Shown: positions 33,456-41,730 of the stretch, piece after piece
How positions within the stretch are numbered: position 1 is the first letter of the stretch
Layout: each line of letters begins with the position of its first letter
NCBI GenBank assembly: GCA_964550855.1
Contig: CAZKBQ010000013.1
Location: forward strand, 1 to 64,000
Origin: JAGOBP01 sp964550855
GTDB taxonomy: Bacteria > Chloroflexota > Anaerolineae > Fen-1058
DNA length: 64,000 nt
Reading direction: 5' to 3'
The notes under the pieces: generated by a model
The model's input: only the letters and a program-made list of their open reading frames with translations
What the model was told of the DNA's origin: nothing
Databases searched by the model: none
Program-made: the position numbers and the translations under genes

Positions 33456-33989
33456 TTAGTAGGGGTATAAACCGGCCACGCAGATGACGTATCTAAGCGC
33501 CAGATAAGGCTGCATGTTGTTGTGAGCCGCACCGCTGCCGCTAGCATTGACGGTGACGGTCGTCGTTGCAGCGCCGCTCGCCAGATCGACGTTGGCCGCG
33601 CCGGTCTGATAGATATTGCTGCGCCCGGTGCTGCCCGGTAAGTGACCTTGCGGCGTGGGGCTGTCAGCTGCGGCGCTGCTGCCTTTCAAGGTGGTAGTCG
33701 CCGTCGCGGCGTGGTTGTGCGCCGGCATTTCACTGGCCGTCAAAGTGTGGGTGGCCTCGCCGCCGGTTGCGCCCAGACTATAACCACCACCAGCGCCGAC
33801 AGGCACTCGTCCGTTCAGGTTAGGCAGCGCGAAGGTGGTGATGCCGTTGCCGCCATAAGTCGTGCCCAACAGTGAAAACAGGGCCGTGTTCTGCGAAATC
33901 TGCAGCAATTGGCCGTCACACGACATCCAGTTAGTAAGCGAGCGATTAAAGGCTACCAGGCGAATTTCACCAAGGAATGCATTGGACAT
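33456..33989 (-). CDS. Tail-collar domain protein (microcystin-dependent protein-like)
   Basis: A 177-residue protein of the phage tail collar/MdpB family: MSNAFLGEIRLVAFNRSLTNWMSCDGQLL at the N-terminus, FSLLGTTYGGNGITTFALPNLNGRVPVGAG (about 38-67), then TLTASEMPAHNHAATATT and the C-terminal HNNMQPYLALRYVICVAGLYPY. These motifs also occur in many non-phage bacterial proteins of unknown function. No capsid, tail-tube or integrase gene is present, so this is not a prophage. It lies between two exported proteins on the same strand. A GGAGG site precedes the ATG. Confidence 0.9.
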   Translation of the reverse strand: MSNAFLGEIRLVAFNRSLTNWMSCDGQLLQISQNTALFSLLGTTYGGNGITTFALPNLNGRVPVGAGGGYSLGATGGEATHTLTASEMPAHNHAATATTTLKGSSAAADSPTPQGHLPGSTGRSNIYQTGAANVDLASGAATTTVTVNASGSGAAHNNMQPYLALRYVICVAGLYPY

Positions 33990-34017
33990 TTGATACCTCC
34001 TTTAGAGTATTTACGGA

Positions 34018-34314
34018 TTAACCGCGAGCGCGCGAGTTGCGTCGTGGCTGCCAGTCCAGGCTGCCCCAGCGCCGCCCGTCATATGATTTAAGCCAAAACG
34101 TCACTTGGTCTGGCCGCGTCAGGCGCACATACCAGATGTCTGCTGCCTGGTATAGTTCAGCCACGGTCAGGTCCGGCCCAAAGTTCGGCTGTGGAACTTC
34201 AGTGGCCGAGGCGACATGTCTTGTCCCGGTCGGTTCCAGGACCAGTGGAGTCGCTGGCAGAGCCAGGCTAAGAGCGGCGGTAAAACCTGTCTTGATGAAT
34301 TGTCTGCGATTCAT
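34018..34314 (-). CDS. Small Tat-exported protein
   Basis: A 98-residue protein with a twin-arginine-type signal: MNRRQFIKTGFTAALSLALP, that is N-R-R-x-F-I-K followed by a hydrophobic stretch. The mature part (TVAELYQAADIWYVRLTRPDQVTFWLKSYDGRRWG) is aromatic and beta-rich, with no recognised family. It ends in a basic RRNSRARG tail. It is the first gene of the minus-strand group with the tail-collar and surface proteins. A GGAGGA site precedes the ATG, and a promoter lies about 205 nt upstream. Confidence 0.65.
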   Translation of the reverse strand: MNRRQFIKTGFTAALSLALPATPLVLEPTGTRHVASATEVPQPNFGPDLTVAELYQAADIWYVRLTRPDQVTFWLKSYDGRRWGSLDWQPRRNSRARG

Positions 34315-34519
34315 ATGAGTTGTGTTCCTCCTGACTAACGAATACGATAACGATCAAATAATGCTTGTGAATGAGCGCGGCTTCACCTCCTAAAAAAGCA
34401 GGCACTTCGGTAAACGCTGTTGAGACTTGACCGGCATATTGCTCGTCATGTCACGCGGCAGTTTCACAAAGTGTGCTCATGAATAACGCATTCTGACAAC
34501 CCATTGAAGATTAGCAGGG

Positions 34520-34549
34520 ATATTATCACACCTGAACACTTAAGGTCAA
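34520..34549 (-). promoter_or_regulatory. Promoter of the minus-strand exported-protein group
   Basis: On the minus strand TTGACC (34549-34544), 18 bp and TAATAT (34525-34520) would start a transcript with a leader of about 200 nt before ATG 34314. The AT-rich stretch 34315-34750 otherwise shows no gene. Confidence 0.55.
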
Positions 34550-34750
34550 ATTTTACTTACCTATTAAATACAGCACCGAAACATTAGGCTTGGTCTTTGT
34601 ACGGCTCCTTCCGACTGGATCAGTCAAAACCTATTGATCTTGTCTGCACATGACGGTCCGGGGCAAGCCGATGATCTTATTTGCCCCGCGGTCGATTTCG
34701 TCATACAATCAACGTCGCACGTTCCTTCATCTTTCATCACCAGGACGTCT

Positions 34751-34921
34751 ATGCCCGCCAACACCATCGAAATTGAAGACCGCCTGTGGGACGTCGCCGA
34801 CAACCTGCGCGCCAACTCCAAACTGAAGTCGTCCGAATTCTCCGTCCCGGTGCTGGGACTGATCTTCCTGCGCTACGCCGACTGCGTGTTCAGTCTCGCC
34901 AGGGCGGCAGTTGAGCGATGA
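34751..34921 (+). pseudogene. N-terminal fragment of type I restriction methylase HsdM
   Basis: ATG 34751 opens MPANTIEIEDRLWDVADNLRANSKLKSSEFSVPVLGLIFLRYAD, the helical N-terminal domain that begins HsdM proteins. After about 45 residues the similarity ends and the frame closes at 34921. The normal protein is about 500 residues with an NPPY methylase motif, which is absent. Directly downstream lies the end of hsdR in another frame, so a deletion has removed the rest of hsdM, any hsdS and most of hsdR. Confidence 0.75.
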
Positions 34922-35135
34922 AGAGAAACGCCATGTCGCCCTGGGCTTAACGGAAGAGGAACTCGCCATCTTCGATCTACTCACCAAACCTGAGCCGAAG
35001 TTGACCCGGAAGGAAGAGCAGCAAGTCAAGAAAGTGGCGCGCGATCTGCTCGACGTTCTTAAGCGCGAGAAATTCGTGCTCGACTGGCGCAAGCGGCAGC
35101 ACATACGCAGTTGCTTGAGGTGGATTATCAAATGA
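34890..35135 (+). pseudogene. C-terminal fragment of type I restriction enzyme HsdR
   Basis: The frame reads LSDEEKRHVALGLTEEELAIFDLLTKPEPKLTRKEEQQVKKVARDLLDVLKREKFVLDWRKRQ, which resembles the C-terminal EcoEI-type domain of HsdR. It stops early after IRSCLRWIIK, where intact proteins continue. No helicase or nuclease motifs exist upstream. The TTG at 34911 could serve as start but the fragment should be inactive. Its TGA overlaps the start of the M16 peptidase gene (ATGA at 35132-35135). Confidence 0.75.
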
Positions 35136-36505
35136 AGGCGGACTCCAGGCCAGACGTCACTTCGAATGCCTCAGCCCTTTACCGCTTCATGCTGCCCAGC
35201 GGCTTGCGGGTGTGGATCGAGCCGCGCCTGCAAGTCGAATCCATCACGGCGCTGCTGGCGGTGCACGCGGGCGCGCGTTACGAGACCACTGCCGACAACG
35301 GGCTATCGCACTTTGTCGAGCACCTGGTCTTCGACGGCACGGAGAAGTGGCCGACCGAAGAAGCCGTAGCCGACGCCGTCACACATCGGGGCGGGCAATG
35401 GAACGCGTGGACGGCGGAAGAGACGACGACCTACTACGTCCAACTGCCGCATGCTGACGCCGATCTGGCCATGGAATGGTTGTCGCAGGTCGTCTTTCAC
35501 CCCACCTTTCCGCCCGACAAGATCGACAAGGAACGCGGTGTCATCTTTCAAGAGAAGATGGGGCGTTATGGCTGGCTGCTCAACGTGCTGGAAGCGCTGG
35601 GGTTGGGTTACGATCTGGATCGGCAGGTCCGGCGCGCCGTGTTTCCCGGCTCGGCCCTGAGCCTGCGCGTCATCGGCGAGGACGCCTCGCTCGATCGGCT
35701 TACGCGCCCGATGGTGATTGACTATCATCGGGCGCGCTACACGCCCGCCAACTGCGCGCTGATCGTCTCAGGGCGCTGTACGGCGGCTGATCTGGCTGCG
35801 CGTGTGACACATCATTTTGGCGCGGTCGCGGCGCAGCCCGCACCTGCGCCGCCCCCGACCCCGCCTCTGCCGCAACGCGGTCCGCAGCGCGTGACAGTGC
35901 GTGGCCCCCTGCCGAGCGCTGAGTGCGAACTGCTGATCGGCATGCGCACGGTCGAAGCGACGCATCCGGATCGCTGGGCGCTGGCGGTGCTGGCGCAAAT
36001 TATGGAGGAGTCCCTGCTCAAGGCGGTTCGTTTTCAGCGCGGCCTGGCCTACGGCGTGCATGCCTTTACCGAACACTTCGCCGACGCGGGTTACTTTGGG
36101 CTGAGGACACAAATCGAATCGCGGCATCGCGCCGAGGTGCAGCAGTTGATCGAAGACCACTTCGAGCGCCTTCGGCAAGGACAGTTAACCGAGGAACAGC
36201 TACGCAATGCGCAGGCCGCTTTGGTCGGCGCACATATCCTGGCGATGGAAGACGGCCTGCAACGAGCCGATTGGTTGGCGCATTGGGCGCTGGCCCCCGA
36301 CGATCGGCCGCCGCCCGATTATGCCGCCGTCATTCATGCGGTGACACCTGCCGATGTGCAGCGCGTGCTTGACACCTACTTCACGCCCCAGCGCCGCTTT
36401 GTAGCCGCTCATCAGCCGATTGTGACCGTGCCCCGCGTGGCCCGGCTGATAGCCGTGACGCTCGGCTGCCTGCTGGCGATCGGGATCGTTCGCCGCGGCC
36501 GTTGA
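35132..36505 (+). CDS. M16-family zinc peptidase with C-terminal membrane anchor
   Basis: A 457-residue pitrilysin-type protein. LPSGLRVWIEPRLQVESITALLAVHAGARYE starts the first M16 domain; the inverted zinc motif HxxEH is HFVEHLVFDG (about 57-66), with the third ligand expected in ERGVIFQEKMGR (about 138). The second, inactive half runs from about 200. At the end, VARLIAVTLGCLLAIGIVRRGR is a probable membrane anchor, unusual for M16. Only one M16 gene is present, so a homodimer is likely. ATG 35132 overlaps the hsdR remnant; GAGGTGG provides the ribosome site. Confidence 0.88.
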   Translation: MKADSRPDVTSNASALYRFMLPSGLRVWIEPRLQVESITALLAVHAGARYETTADNGLSHFVEHLVFDGTEKWPTEEAVADAVTHRGGQWNAWTAEETTTYYVQLPHADADLAMEWLSQVVFHPTFPPDKIDKERGVIFQEKMGRYGWLLNVLEALGLGYDLDRQVRRAVFPGSALSLRVIGEDASLDRLTRPMVIDYHRARYTPANCALIVSGRCTAADLAARVTHHFGAVAAQPAPAPPPTPPLPQRGPQRVTVRGPLPSAECELLIGMRTVEATHPDRWALAVLAQIMEESLLKAVRFQRGLAYGVHAFTEHFADAGYFGLRTQIESRHRAEVQQLIEDHFERLRQGQLTEEQLRNAQAALVGAHILAMEDGLQRADWLAHWALAPDDRPPPDYAAVIHAVTPADVQRVLDTYFTPQRRFVAAHQPIVTVPRVARLIAVTLGCLLAIGIVRRGR

Positions 36506-36670
36506 CGTCGGCGCACGCCCACCAGACGCGAATTCATTCGCCGGAGAAGTCGGTCGGCAAAACAATGACGCGCGCTCTGGGGCATCCCGGAACTCGCCCC
36601 TTGTTCCCGGTTCAACCACCCCTATATCTGGGAGGGCGCATCGCCGACCGTCGCTGTCCCATCCCGGCAG

Positions 36671-36703
36671 ATCCTAACTGCATCCTAACTGGAACCTAAC
36701 TGA
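36671..36703 (+). repeat. Short 11-nt tandem repeat
   Basis: ATCCTAACTGC, ATCCTAACTGG and AACCTAACTGA follow each other in the 252-bp stretch between the M16 gene and the aldolase gene. Nothing else is supported in 36506-36757. Confidence 0.6.
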
Positions 36704-36757
36704 GGCCGTGCCGCCGTCTGCTCTTGCAGGCCGACGCCGCGCGGCCATATTTGGGGG

Positions 36758-37423
36758 TCAATCGGCGGCACGACCGGCGTTGGTCGTCGCCTGCGCAAAC
36801 GCCCGTGCCCGATCGGTCAGCGCCGCCCAATCGCGCGCGGCGATCAACTGCCGGTCTGCCAACTTTCCGCCCACACCCACTGCAAATGCACCCGACTTAA
36901 GGTAGGCCGCGAGGTTGTCCAGATCGATGCCGCCGGTTGGAATCAGCCGCAGAAACGGCAACGGCTCGCGCACGTCCTTGAGGTAAGCCGGTCCAACCGA
37001 GCGCGCCGGAAACACTTTCACGGCGCTCGCCCCCGCTTCCCACGCTGCCAGGATTTCCGTGGGCGTGAGCGCGCCGGGGATCACGGGGACGTTGAGCGAC
37101 TTGCACACCTCGATCGTCCGATTGTTCGTCGTCGGCGACACGATGAACTGCGCGCCGGCCTCGATCGCGGCGCGTGCCTGATCGGGTTGAAGGACGCTGC
37201 CAAGTCCGATGGCGGCTTCGCCGCGCTCAAACTCGGGCAGCGCTGTTTTCACCTCGTGCACCGCGCCGATCGCCTCAGGATTTGTCAGCGTGAATTCGAT
37301 CGCGCACAGGCCGCCATCGAGCAGGGCCCGCGCCAAATCGACGGCGCTGCTGAGATCGTTCACCCGCACGATGGCGATGAGTTTATGCCGGCCGATCAGG
37401 CCGAGCGCGTCAATAGCGGCCAT
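36758..37423 (-). CDS. KDPG/KHG-type aldolase (Eda family)
   Basis: A class I aldolase that splits 2-keto-3-deoxy sugar acids or phosphates to pyruvate and an aldehyde. From ATG 37423 it is 221 residues and keeps AIEFTLTNP (catalytic Glu, about 43), GLGSV, SPTTN, IPGALTPTEI, and the Schiff-base lysine in VKVFPARSVGP (about 135), then IPTGGID. The gene overlaps the UroD-like gene by 14 nt and is the last of an eleven-gene minus-strand operon, giving it an oxidative sugar-acid endpoint. The KDPG, KDPGal or KHG specificity is open. Confidence 0.9.
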   Translation of the reverse strand: MAAIDALGLIGRHKLIAIVRVNDLSSAVDLARALLDGGLCAIEFTLTNPEAIGAVHEVKTALPEFERGEAAIGLGSVLQPDQARAAIEAGAQFIVSPTTNNRTIEVCKSLNVPVIPGALTPTEILAAWEAGASAVKVFPARSVGPAYLKDVREPLPFLRLIPTGGIDLDNLAAYLKSGAFAVGVGGKLADRQLIAARDWAALTDRARAFAQATTNAGRAAD

Positions 37424-38522
37424 ATTTCCTCGCAGCCTCAAACAGGGCCATCACATTCTGCGCGGGCACATCGGGCTGCAGGTGATTGGCGGGCGCGATG
37501 ACATAGCCGCCGCCCGGCGCAAGAGTGCGAACGCGCTCCTGCACCTCCGCTTCGATCTGCGCGCTGGTGCCCGTCATGGTCTGCTTGATGTCGATGACGC
37601 CCCAGAAGGTCAGTTTGTCGCCGTACTTCGCCTTGATGCTCGCCATGTCCACATTGGGCAGCGGTTCGAGACAGTGGAAGATGTCCACACCCAGATCGAT
37701 CAGCCGGCTCAGCAACGGTTCCATGCGCCCGTCGGAATGGAACAGAATCTTGACGTGCGGGGCCGCGTCTTTGATCAGACCAATGATGCGCCGATAAGCC
37801 GGCGCGAAGAACCGGTCGAACATCTTCGGCGAGATCAGCGGATTGGCTGCCGCGTAGTCGTCGCCGGGCAGTTCGATGACATCCAGATAGGCGCCGGCGG
37901 TATCGAGGTAGATGTCCAGCAGGCGGCACAAGACGCTGGTGACCCGATCGATCAAGGCGGTGACAAACTCAGGATTCGTGCCCAGATCGATCATGAATTT
38001 GTCTATGCGGCGCAGGCTGTTGCAGCGTTCCAGCACGCCATACGAATCGGCGGCGCGGCCGACGACGGCGTAATCGGTTTGTTCCTTCAGATACTTGGCC
38101 CGTTGCTGCAACTCGTCGCGCCGCACAAGTTGATCAACGTCGGGCCACGCATAGCGATCGAGATCGTTGACGCTCGCGTTTTCGAGCGGATAATTGATCG
38201 GGCCGAGGTAGATGCCCGCTTGTTTCCAGCCCACGCCCCAGGCATCGCGGCCGTCCGCTATCGGCCCGCCGAGATCGGTGAAGCCCAGCCACACGTGCCG
38301 CACATCGGTATCCAGCGCGTCCAGCACCCGATCGTCGTAGTAGTTGACGGTGTGCCCTTTGCGGCGGCGAAAGGGCGCCACCGGTTCGCCCAGCTTCAAA
38401 ACCTTCAGCAAATCAAAGTACAGCGGATCGGTGATGCCATACGCGCTGCCCCAGATGGCCGTCGGCACCCGGTCGGGTTGCTGATGATTGATCGCCGTTA
38501 ATAGTCGTTCGCGATGATCCAT
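37410..38522 (-). CDS. Uroporphyrinogen decarboxylase-like methyltransferase fold protein
   Basis: A 370-residue member of the UroD/MtaA/CmuA superfamily rather than HemE. It shows the fold pattern MDHRERLLTAINHQQPDRVPTAIWG at the start, ELPGDDYAAANPLISPKMFDRFFAPAYRRII (about 216-246), ILFHSDGRMEPLLSRLIDLGVDIFHCLEP and the C-terminal GGGYVIAPANHLQPDVPAQNVMAL. These features are typical of corrinoid-related methyltransferases and of many uncharacterised proteins in sugar loci. No corrinoid protein is encoded nearby, so a direct methyltransfer role is unproven. It lies inside a sugar-catabolic operon. Confidence 0.85.
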   Translation of the reverse strand: MDHRERLLTAINHQQPDRVPTAIWGSAYGITDPLYFDLLKVLKLGEPVAPFRRRKGHTVNYYDDRVLDALDTDVRHVWLGFTDLGGPIADGRDAWGVGWKQAGIYLGPINYPLENASVNDLDRYAWPDVDQLVRRDELQQRAKYLKEQTDYAVVGRAADSYGVLERCNSLRRIDKFMIDLGTNPEFVTALIDRVTSVLCRLLDIYLDTAGAYLDVIELPGDDYAAANPLISPKMFDRFFAPAYRRIIGLIKDAAPHVKILFHSDGRMEPLLSRLIDLGVDIFHCLEPLPNVDMASIKAKYGDKLTFWGVIDIKQTMTGTSAQIEAEVQERVRTLAPGGGYVIAPANHLQPDVPAQNVMALFEAARKYGRY

Positions 38523-38533
38523 GATCCTCTTTC

Positions 38534-38560
38534 TCCCCTCTCCTCGTGGAGGAGAGGGGA
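38534..38560. repeat. CCCTCTCC/GGAGAGGG hairpin element
   Basis: TCCCCTCTCCTC (38534-38545) pairs with 38549-38560 over a GTG loop, between the Gfo/Idh gene and the UroD-like gene. A very similar hairpin occurs at 50656-50686. Confidence 0.6.
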
Positions 38561-38573
38561 TGGAGGTGAAGTT

Positions 38574-39659
38574 TCACTTCTTCCACAAATCGATCGGCTT
38601 CTCAACCGACGGCGCGTCGTACGGCCACGTGATTTTGCGGCCTTCGCCCGCCGATTGATACGCCGCATAGATGATCTTCAGCACTTCGCGGCCGTCTTCG
38701 CCTGTCTCAAGGGGTGTCTCTGTGCCCAGCACGCAGTTCACAAAATGCTGCATTTCCTGCGGAAAACCATAGTTCCACGTCTCTTCAAACGTGGTGAACG
38801 TCCAGCCTTTGGTCGTGTCGGCCTTCTCCACCGCGTAGCCGTAGCCGGTGGTGCTGTACGTCGTCAGGGCATTGCCGCGCAACAGGTCGGCGCGCGTATG
38901 GCCGTGCGAGCCGTAAATCTCCACGCGATCATCCACGCCGCCCAACTTGGCCCACGAGTTCTCGCACACGGCGATGCGATCGCCTTCGTATTCGATCACG
39001 GTCACGGAATGATCTTCGCCCTGCGTCTTGTCCTTGTGAACGAAGGTGCCCAGCGTGGCGGCCACGCTCTTGACCTGGGGCTTGCCCAGCACCCAGCGCG
39101 TGTACTCGATGGAGTGGCAGCCCATGTCCAGCAGCACGCCGCCGCCGGAGCGATTCACGTCCCAGAACCACGGCATGTGCGGGCCGGAATGCTCTTCCCA
39201 TTGTTTGGCGACGAACACCTGGCCCAGCGCGCCTTCGTCGATCAGCGTCTTGGCGCGCACGTACTTGGGCGCAAACAGCAGCTCTTCGGCATACAACAGC
39301 AGGACGCCGTGCCGCCGGCACGCCTCGATCATCTGATCGGCTTCTTCGAGCGTCTTGCACAGCGGCTTCTCGCAAATGACGTGTTTGCCCGCCCGCGCCG
39401 CGTCGATCGTCACCTGCGCGTGTAGATCATTCGGGATGGCCACCGTGATCACGTCAATGTCTTTCATCGCCAGCAGATCGCGGTAATTTTCAAACGCATT
39501 GGGGATGCCGCGTTCTCTGGCAAAGTGCGCGGCCTTGCCCGGTGTCGGCGACGCCACGGCCACAACCTCGGCATTCGGCACGTATTTCTGGAATGAGAAC
39601 GCGTGCAGATCGGTCACGAAGCCCGCGCCGATCAGTCCCACCTTCACCGTCTTGTTCAT
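38574..39659 (-). CDS. Gfo/Idh/MocA-family oxidoreductase
   Basis: A 361-residue NAD(P)-dependent dehydrogenase. The Rossmann start VGLIGAGFVTDLHAF (7-21), VAIPNDLHAQVTIDAARAGKHVICEKPLCKTLEEAD (about 76-110) with the EKP lysine, and the C-terminal sandwich with WFWDVNRSGGGVLLDMGCHSIEY (His as proton donor region) are clear. These enzymes oxidise sugars, inositols or make 3-keto sugars. A second related gene lies at 45590 in the same operon. The substrate is unknown. Confidence 0.93.
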   Translation of the reverse strand: MNKTVKVGLIGAGFVTDLHAFSFQKYVPNAEVVAVASPTPGKAAHFARERGIPNAFENYRDLLAMKDIDVITVAIPNDLHAQVTIDAARAGKHVICEKPLCKTLEEADQMIEACRRHGVLLLYAEELLFAPKYVRAKTLIDEGALGQVFVAKQWEEHSGPHMPWFWDVNRSGGGVLLDMGCHSIEYTRWVLGKPQVKSVAATLGTFVHKDKTQGEDHSVTVIEYEGDRIAVCENSWAKLGGVDDRVEIYGSHGHTRADLLRGNALTTYSTTGYGYAVEKADTTKGWTFTTFEETWNYGFPQEMQHFVNCVLGTETPLETGEDGREVLKIIYAAYQSAGEGRKITWPYDAPSVEKPIDLWKK

Positions 39660-39678
39660 GTTGCCTCCTTGAGAGTGT

Positions 39679-40728
39679 TTAGCTTAAGCCGTCTTCACGG
39701 CGGGTGACCTGTGACACCACGCGAAACTCGCCCGGCGTAAAGCCGCGCCATTCGGCCAGCCGCAGCGCCGCGCACTGCACGGGAATGATCTCGATCAGCG
39801 GTGCGAGCGACGGCGCTGCTGGCGGCGTAATCCACCAATCCCGATCGGTCCCGCGCGGCCCGATCAAGCGCGCCTGCCCGCCCAGCCGCTGAATGTCCCG
39901 CGCCAGCGCGATGTTCAACTCGCGCGTGTGATCATCCGGCGCGAACACGATGGCGCGAAAGCCCTCATCCACAATCTCCAGTGGGCCGTGGCGGAACTGC
40001 GCGCTTTCCCGCGCAACCGAGGGAAACCTGGCCGCTTCGTTGAACATCAACGCGCCTTCGTGGATCGAAGCGAGCGACCGGCCGCGCCCCAGCAAATGGA
40101 TTACTGAAGCGTCCTCGAAGAAGGTGCGCCACGCTTCATCGGCGGAAGCAGCGACAGTATCTGGAACGAATGGGCGCAGCGCTTCAACCGCGCTGATCAA
40201 TTCGTCACGCGCCTGATCGAGCCGATCGACCAGCGCCGCGCCCAGCACGTGCAGCGCGATCAGCGTCGCGGTATAGCTTTGCACGGCCACGAGGTGATCC
40301 CGGCCACCGTGAATCAACAATGGCAGATCCGCTTCGCGCGCCAGGGTGCTGTCGGCCACATCCGTCACGCCGACGACGAAGGTGCCCTGCGCTTTCAACA
40401 ACGGCAGCACCTTGATCGTCTCGATCGATTCGCCGGAGCGCGAGACCAGCACCGCCGCCGCATGGCGATATGCCCGATAGTGATAGTGCAGCAATTCGGC
40501 GGTATCGATGACGGTTGTGGCAAGGCCGTGCGCGGCCAGTTCCGCGCTCAACGCGTAACAGGCGAAGTGCGAACTGCCCATGCCGCTGAACACGAGCGAT
40601 CGGTTGCGCAGCTGCTGTGCGGCCGCCTGCCACGTCGCGCGCCCGTCGCCAAAATGGTACTCAACCGCCGCGGCCAGCGACTGCGGCTGATTGAGGATGT
40701 CGTTCAAGAGCGAAAAGTTGTCAGTCAT
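39679..40728 (-). CDS. Double SIS-domain sugar isomerase/deaminase
   Basis: A 349-residue protein with two SIS domains, as in the GlmS isomerase half and AgaS/FrlB-type proteins. LVFSGMGSSHFACYALSAEL (about 46-65), VLVSRSGESIETIKVL (about 93-108) and HLLGRGRSLASIHEGALMFNEAARFPS, then ESAQFRHGPLEIV, match this group. Such enzymes isomerise or deaminate amino-sugar phosphates or deglycate fructosamines. There is no glutaminase domain. ATG 40728 was chosen; an upstream extension to 41106 overlaps the next gene and shows no similarity. Confidence 0.88.
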   Translation of the reverse strand: MTDNFSLLNDILNQPQSLAAAVEYHFGDGRATWQAAAQQLRNRSLVFSGMGSSHFACYALSAELAAHGLATTVIDTAELLHYHYRAYRHAAAVLVSRSGESIETIKVLPLLKAQGTFVVGVTDVADSTLAREADLPLLIHGGRDHLVAVQSYTATLIALHVLGAALVDRLDQARDELISAVEALRPFVPDTVAASADEAWRTFFEDASVIHLLGRGRSLASIHEGALMFNEAARFPSVARESAQFRHGPLEIVDEGFRAIVFAPDDHTRELNIALARDIQRLGGQARLIGPRGTDRDWWITPPAAPSLAPLIEIIPVQCAALRLAEWRGFTPGEFRVVSQVTRREDGLS

Positions 40729-40787
40729 AAGCGAATGTTCGGGTGCAGTCTTCTGGGATGAGGTTGATGGAACCGGCGCGCATTGAA

Positions 40788-41708
40788 TCAGCTGATGCTC
40801 AAGACTCGCGCCGGATTGCGAACGAGCAGATCCTGGATGGCGTCCTCGTTCAGCCCTTCTGCGCGCAGCCACGGCACAAAACGCCACAAAATATAGGTCA
40901 GGCCCGGCCCGCCGCCCGTGCCATAACTGGGCCAGTACGACTTGCGCGCCAGGTCGCCGCCCAGCACGAGTTGTCGGCCAAAGCCCGCTTTGACCAGCCG
41001 CAGGATGAAATCCACGCGCCGGCTGTCCGGCACATATTTCTCTTTGCTGATCTGATCGTAACTGAGCGTGACGCCCGTCTTCAGCATCGCCACGTGATAG
41101 TCCCATTCCAATTTGCGATCGACGTGGCCGATGATGATCCGTTCAGGCGGCACGCCTTCCGACGTCAGCAATTGAATCTGCTCCAACCCCTGCGTGCCGG
41201 CTTCCGTATGCGTGCTGATGGCCGCGCCGGTGTTGTGATGGGCGCGCGCCGCCGCGCGAAAGACTTTCTCTTCGTCGGGCGTGATCGCGTTCAAACTGGA
41301 CGCGGCCTTGATGGCCCCCGCTTTGATCGACGTGCCATCCACGCCGGCCAGTATGTCGCGCGTAAAGCGATCGGCCAGCGCGTCGATCGAGGTGTCATGC
41401 ACCCACCGGCTTGAAAAGGCCGCCTTGTGATGGCCGGTCACACACACGAGGTGAATGCCGGTCGCTTCGGACACGCGCTGCAGCCCCGGCGCATTCCGGC
41501 CATAATCGGCGGGCGACATGTCCACCAGCGCCCGGCCGCCCGCCTGCTTGAACCACGTCAACTCCTGAAGCGCCGCCGCCTCGCTGTCCATCTCCAGATC
41601 GCGATCGGGCACATCGGCGGGCGGCGAACACAACACATGCTCGTGCGGATAGCACACGCCGAAGTCGCTTGGATCGATATCACCGCAAACGGTGCGAATG
41701 AAGGTCAT
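40788..41708 (-). CDS. Phosphotriesterase-family metal hydrolase
   Basis: A 306-residue amidohydrolase-superfamily protein of the PTE branch. Metal ligands can be placed in YPHEHVL (HxH, about 21), the carbamylated-lysine region DGTSIKAGAIKAASS (about 121-135), STHTEAG (His), IIGHVDRK (His) and LGGDLARK (Asp). Members of this branch hydrolyse sugar lactones or organophosphates; in a sugar operon with Gfo/Idh oxidoreductases a lactonase role is the best inference. ATG 41708 follows GGAGCC; a longer frame would overlap the EamA gene. Confidence 0.88.
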   Translation of the reverse strand: MTFIRTVCGDIDPSDFGVCYPHEHVLCSPPADVPDRDLEMDSEAAALQELTWFKQAGGRALVDMSPADYGRNAPGLQRVSEATGIHLVCVTGHHKAAFSSRWVHDTSIDALADRFTRDILAGVDGTSIKAGAIKAASSLNAITPDEEKVFRAAARAHHNTGAAISTHTEAGTQGLEQIQLLTSEGVPPERIIIGHVDRKLEWDYHVAMLKTGVTLSYDQISKEKYVPDSRRVDFILRLVKAGFGRQLVLGGDLARKSYWPSYGTGGGPGLTYILWRFVPWLRAEGLNEDAIQDLLVRNPARVLSIS

Positions 41709-41730
41709 CTTGGCTCCTGATCGATGGTGA

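Noticed and set aside
33456..33989. Prophage, suggested by the tail-collar gene
   Set aside because: No integrase, terminase, capsid, portal or other tail gene is in the area, and neighbours are exported proteins and metabolic genes.
37209..38501. 430-codon plus-strand frame opposite the UroD-like gene
   Set aside because: Shadow of a gene with clear family motifs on the minus strand; composition is typical of antisense frames.
39679..41106. Longer SIS protein starting at 41106
   Set aside because: The extra 126 residues are antisense-like, overlap the phosphotriesterase-like gene on the same strand in another frame, and show no similarity.
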